64,000 nt of DNA from contig CAVRSV010000012.1 of NCBI GenBank assembly GCA_963723965.1, positions 620,001 to 684,000 of the forward strand, in the 5' to 3' direction. The translations under genes and the position numbers were made by a program. The stretch comes from JARRKC01 sp963723965 (GTDB lineage Bacteria > Acidobacteriota > UBA6911 > RPQK01 > JAPXNP01). Numbering within the stretch: position 1 is the stretch's first letter; each line of letters begins with the position of its first letter. This document shows, piece after piece, positions 60,588-64,000 of the stretch. The notes below the pieces were generated by a model that searched no databases, was not told the DNA's origin, and was given only the letters and a program-made list of their open reading frames with translations.

Positions 60588-61210
60588 CGCTGCAGTACCT
60601 CCTGCAACTCTTCGACAGCCTGTTTGCTGATCATCAGAACATCATGGGCGACGAGATCGAAGATGTTCACCCCGCCCGTCGACACCATCTTGACCGAAGG
60701 CACGTTCCGCGAACCGAGATAGAGCTGCCGATTCTCCCGACTGTCCACCATCAGGACCTTACGGCCCACCTCGAGCGACGCCAGCCAGGCGACGAAATCC
60801 TTTGTCTTGTGGGACTCGAGGTTCAGGCTCTCGAAGACCAGCAGCTTCTCGTTACGCAGCTTGTCGGTCAGGACCAGACGCATGGCGCCGCGCCGCTTCT
60901 TCTTGGGCAACGCCTGCGCGTAATCACGGGGCTGTGGGCCGTGGGCCGTGCCGCCGCCCCGCCAAACGGGACTCCGGATCGAACCGATACGCGCCCGCCC
61001 GGTTCCCTTCTGGCGCCACAGCTTCTTGCCGCTCCCGCGGACCAGAGAGCGCGTCCGGGTTGCATGCGTGCCCTTTCGCTGCGCCGCCTGATAGGCCGTG
61101 ACGGCCTCCCAGACCAGCGTCGGGCTAGCCTCGTAGTTGAAAACATCGTCCGAGAGCTCGAGCTTCCCGACGACCTTGTTTTCCAGATTTCTTATTTGCA
61201 CTTCAGCCAT
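60584..61210 (-). CDS. rplD: 50S ribosomal protein L4
   Basis: A 208-residue L4 with the tunnel loop RTRSLVRGSGKKLWRQKGTG, RARIGSIRSPVWRGGGTAHG and YAQALPKKKRRGAMRLVLTD, ending DLVAHDVLMISKQAVEELQE. In enterobacteria L4 controls the S10 operon; no leader element was found. It begins 16 bases beyond the restored rplC stop. Confidence 0.97.
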   Translation of the reverse strand: MAEVQIRNLENKVVGKLELSDDVFNYEASPTLVWEAVTAYQAAQRKGTHATRTRSLVRGSGKKLWRQKGTGRARIGSIRSPVWRGGGTAHGPQPRDYAQALPKKKRRGAMRLVLTDKLRNEKLLVFESLNLESHKTKDFVAWLASLEVGRKVLMVDSRENRQLYLGSRNVPSVKMVSTGGVNIFDLVAHDVLMISKQAVEELQEVLQR

Positions 61211-61226
61211 GGTCCGCCACTTTCCA

Positions 61227-61857
61227 TCAATAAGAACGGGTGATCAGCACGAAGCTGCCGCGCGCACCCGGGACCGAGCCCTTGACCAGCAGCAGGTTGT
61301 TCTCACCATCGATAGTCGACGACCCGGAGCTTCCGGATCTTGGCCTGCTTGTCACCCATGTGTCCGGGCGCCTTCATGCCTGGCAACACCCGGCTGGGAT
61401 AGGCGCTGGCGCCGATCGAACCGGGAGCTCGGTGAAACATCGAGCCATGCGTTTTGCGGCCGCCCCGGAAGCCGTGGCGCTTGATGACGCCCTGGAAGCC
61501 CCGCCCTTTGCTGCGGCCTGCGATGTCGACCAGCTCGTTGACCCGGAACACGTCCTGCACCAGCACCTGATCGCCGACGTTGACTTCAGCGCCTTCCTCG
61601 GCCACGTAATCGAACTCCTTGAGCGGAAGCGCCGGCGGAACGTTCGCACGCTTGAAATGGCCGCTCATCGGCTTGTTGGCCCTGACCTTGCGGCCAGCCC
61701 GGACCAGGCCCAGCTGCAGCCGGGAACGCTCTCCCGCCTGGCGTTTCTCCACCACAACGCAGGGGCCGGCTTCGATGACGGTCACGGGAACCGCGTTCCC
61801 GGCGCCGTCGAAGACCTGCGTCATCCCAACTTTCCTACCGATCAGCCCTGCGATCAT
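61227..61857 (-). pseudogene. rplC: 50S ribosomal protein L3, frameshifted near 3' end
   Basis: The frame from 61857 (MIAGLIGRKVGMTQVFDGAG) gives a good L3 up to KIRKLRVVD, then meets YRW and a stop at 61303. Dropping one base at 61314 (GAC-T-ATC) restores IDGENNLLLVKGSVPGARGS and a short C terminus ending LITRSY with TGA at 61227-61229, the correct L3 ending. The restored length is about 209 residues, normal for L3, against 184 as written. As L3 is essential and the cluster is otherwise intact, a sequence error is likelier than a dead gene. The annotated span is the restored gene. Confidence 0.9.
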
Positions 61858-61860
61858 GGT

Positions 61861-62187
<327 letters not shown>

Positions 62188-62195
62188 CGGATTCC

Positions 62196-63383
<1,188 letters not shown>

Positions 63384-63469
63384 GTCCTTCAGTCTCCAGA
63401 AAAGTTAGGTTTTGGTTTGAGCCCGAGACCGCTTCGTCTCACTCGAACCGGCGCTCCGCGTGCGGACGC

Positions 63470-64000
63470 CTATTTCGCAAGCAGTTTCCCATGCGCTTTA
63501 GCAATCAACTCCTCGGCCGTTGCGGTCGGAACCGGATCGTACTGGCCGAAATGCATCGAATAGGTGGCCCGCCCCTGGGTCAAGTGATCGCAGGTCCGTG
63601 GCATAACCGAACATCTCCGACAAGGGGACGAAAGCCTGGACTACCTGCGACGTCGCTCGCGGCTCCATCTGCCCGATCCGGCCGCGTCGCCCGTTGAGGT
63701 CCCCGATCACCGCACCCATGTACTCCTCGGGCACCACCACCTCGACGCGCATCACCGGCTCCAGCAACCTGGGCCCGGCCTTCTTCGCCGCATCCTTGAA
63801 CGCCATCGAGCCGGCGATCTTGAAGGCCAACTCCGACGAGTCCACATCATGGTAGGAGCCGTCGTACAGTTCCACCTTCAAGTCTTCCACGGGATAGCCT
63901 GCCAGGATACCCCCTTCCATGGCCTCTCCGATCCCGACACGTACCGGGTCGATGTACTCACGGGGGATCGTGCCCCCCACGATCACGTTTTCGAACACGT
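63470..64000 (-). pseudogene. fusA: Elongation factor G, 3' part, frameshifted
   Basis: The gene enters from the right edge, so only the last 175 or so codons are present. Domain IV/V text is clear: VIVGGTIPREYIDPVRVGIG, YHDVDSSELAFKIAGSMAFK, EEYMGAVIGDLNGRRGRIGQ and VPLSEMFGYATDLRS. The frame then drifts and would stop at 63498. Skipping one base at about 63584-63587 restores LTQGRATYSMHFGQYDPVP and the ending HGKLLAK with TAG at 63470-63472. EF-G is essential, so this is probably an error in the sequence rather than a real lesion. The span shown is the restored gene. Confidence 0.88.

Noticed and set aside
63570..63595. Programmed +1 frameshift in fusA of the prfB kind
   Set aside because: There is no in-frame stop at the shift site and no upstream Shine-Dalgarno-like stimulator that I can see, and a similar lesion occurs in rplC.

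Overview
The window is high-GC DNA from a Gram-negative bacterium. It has periplasmic adaptors, signal peptides, MacB-type permeases, ECF sigma factors, a bacterial tricorn protease and a DPP IV-like peptidase. The last 17 kb is a complete, canonically ordered str-S10-spc-alpha ribosomal supercluster on the minus strand. Tricorn, DPP IV, tandem efflux modules and high GC would fit an Acidobacteriota-like lineage, but that is an inference and a 16S or ribosomal-protein tree would be needed. No tRNA, rRNA, CRISPR array or transposase was seen.

Layout, left to right. (1) 145-492: a small rhodanese. (2) 663-6445, minus: a compact operon of a lysine 2,3-aminomutase (both lysine-recognising Asp present), a GNAT-HDAC fusion, an ATP-grasp ligase and an ATP-grasp-GNAT fusion. 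This looks like a pathway that makes, acylates or ligates, and deacylates a beta-lysine compound, and it is the best candidate for an undescribed system. (3) 6921-9271: a NeuC-like epimerase and a DegT aminotransferase. (4) 9374-15058: a methyltransferase, a Tat-type amidase with a three-repeat tail, and a tricorn protease. (5) 15134-17604: an alanine symporter, a MerR regulator and an SRPBCC protein behind a MerR-type promoter with a 19-bp spacer. (6) 17755-18608: a gene-free region built from a composite repeat that recurs at 35.4-35.9 kb and, more diverged, at 43 kb and 46.5 kb.

(7) 18683-24716: an ECF sigma factor with a membrane partner, a PadR regulator, and a MacA-like adaptor with two MacB-like permeases but no ATPase, followed by a frameshifted small membrane protein. 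(8) 24748-30158: a DUF1330 protein, MgtE, a GH10 xylanase and a truncated Cache sensor. (9) 30124-35361: an ECF sigma, a membrane protein and a Spy-like operon, divergent from an adaptor-ATPase-permease operon. Matching GTAAC-N17-CGTA promoters point both ways, and a similar TGAAC-N17-CGTA site precedes the ATPase-less efflux operon, so one sigma factor may control both. (10) 35940-38973: siroheme synthesis plus sulfite reductase behind a sigma70-like promoter and a palindrome. (11) 39152-46418: an EAL-HDOD protein, glycogen phosphorylase, DPP IV and a YIP1 membrane protein.

(12) 46653-64000, minus: rplQ, rpoA, rpsD, rpsK, rpsM, rpmJ, infA, map, adk, secY, rplO, rpmD, rpsE, rplR, rplF, rpsH, rpsN, rplE, rplX, rplN, rpsQ, rpmC, rplP, rpsC, rplV, rpsS, rplB, rplW, rplD, rplC, rpsJ, tuf and partial fusA. 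rplC and fusA each carry one extra base that breaks the frame near the 3' end, and the small gene at 24374 shows the same kind of break. Three one-base insertions in 64 kb suggest residual sequence errors, though real lesions or +1 recoding are not excluded.
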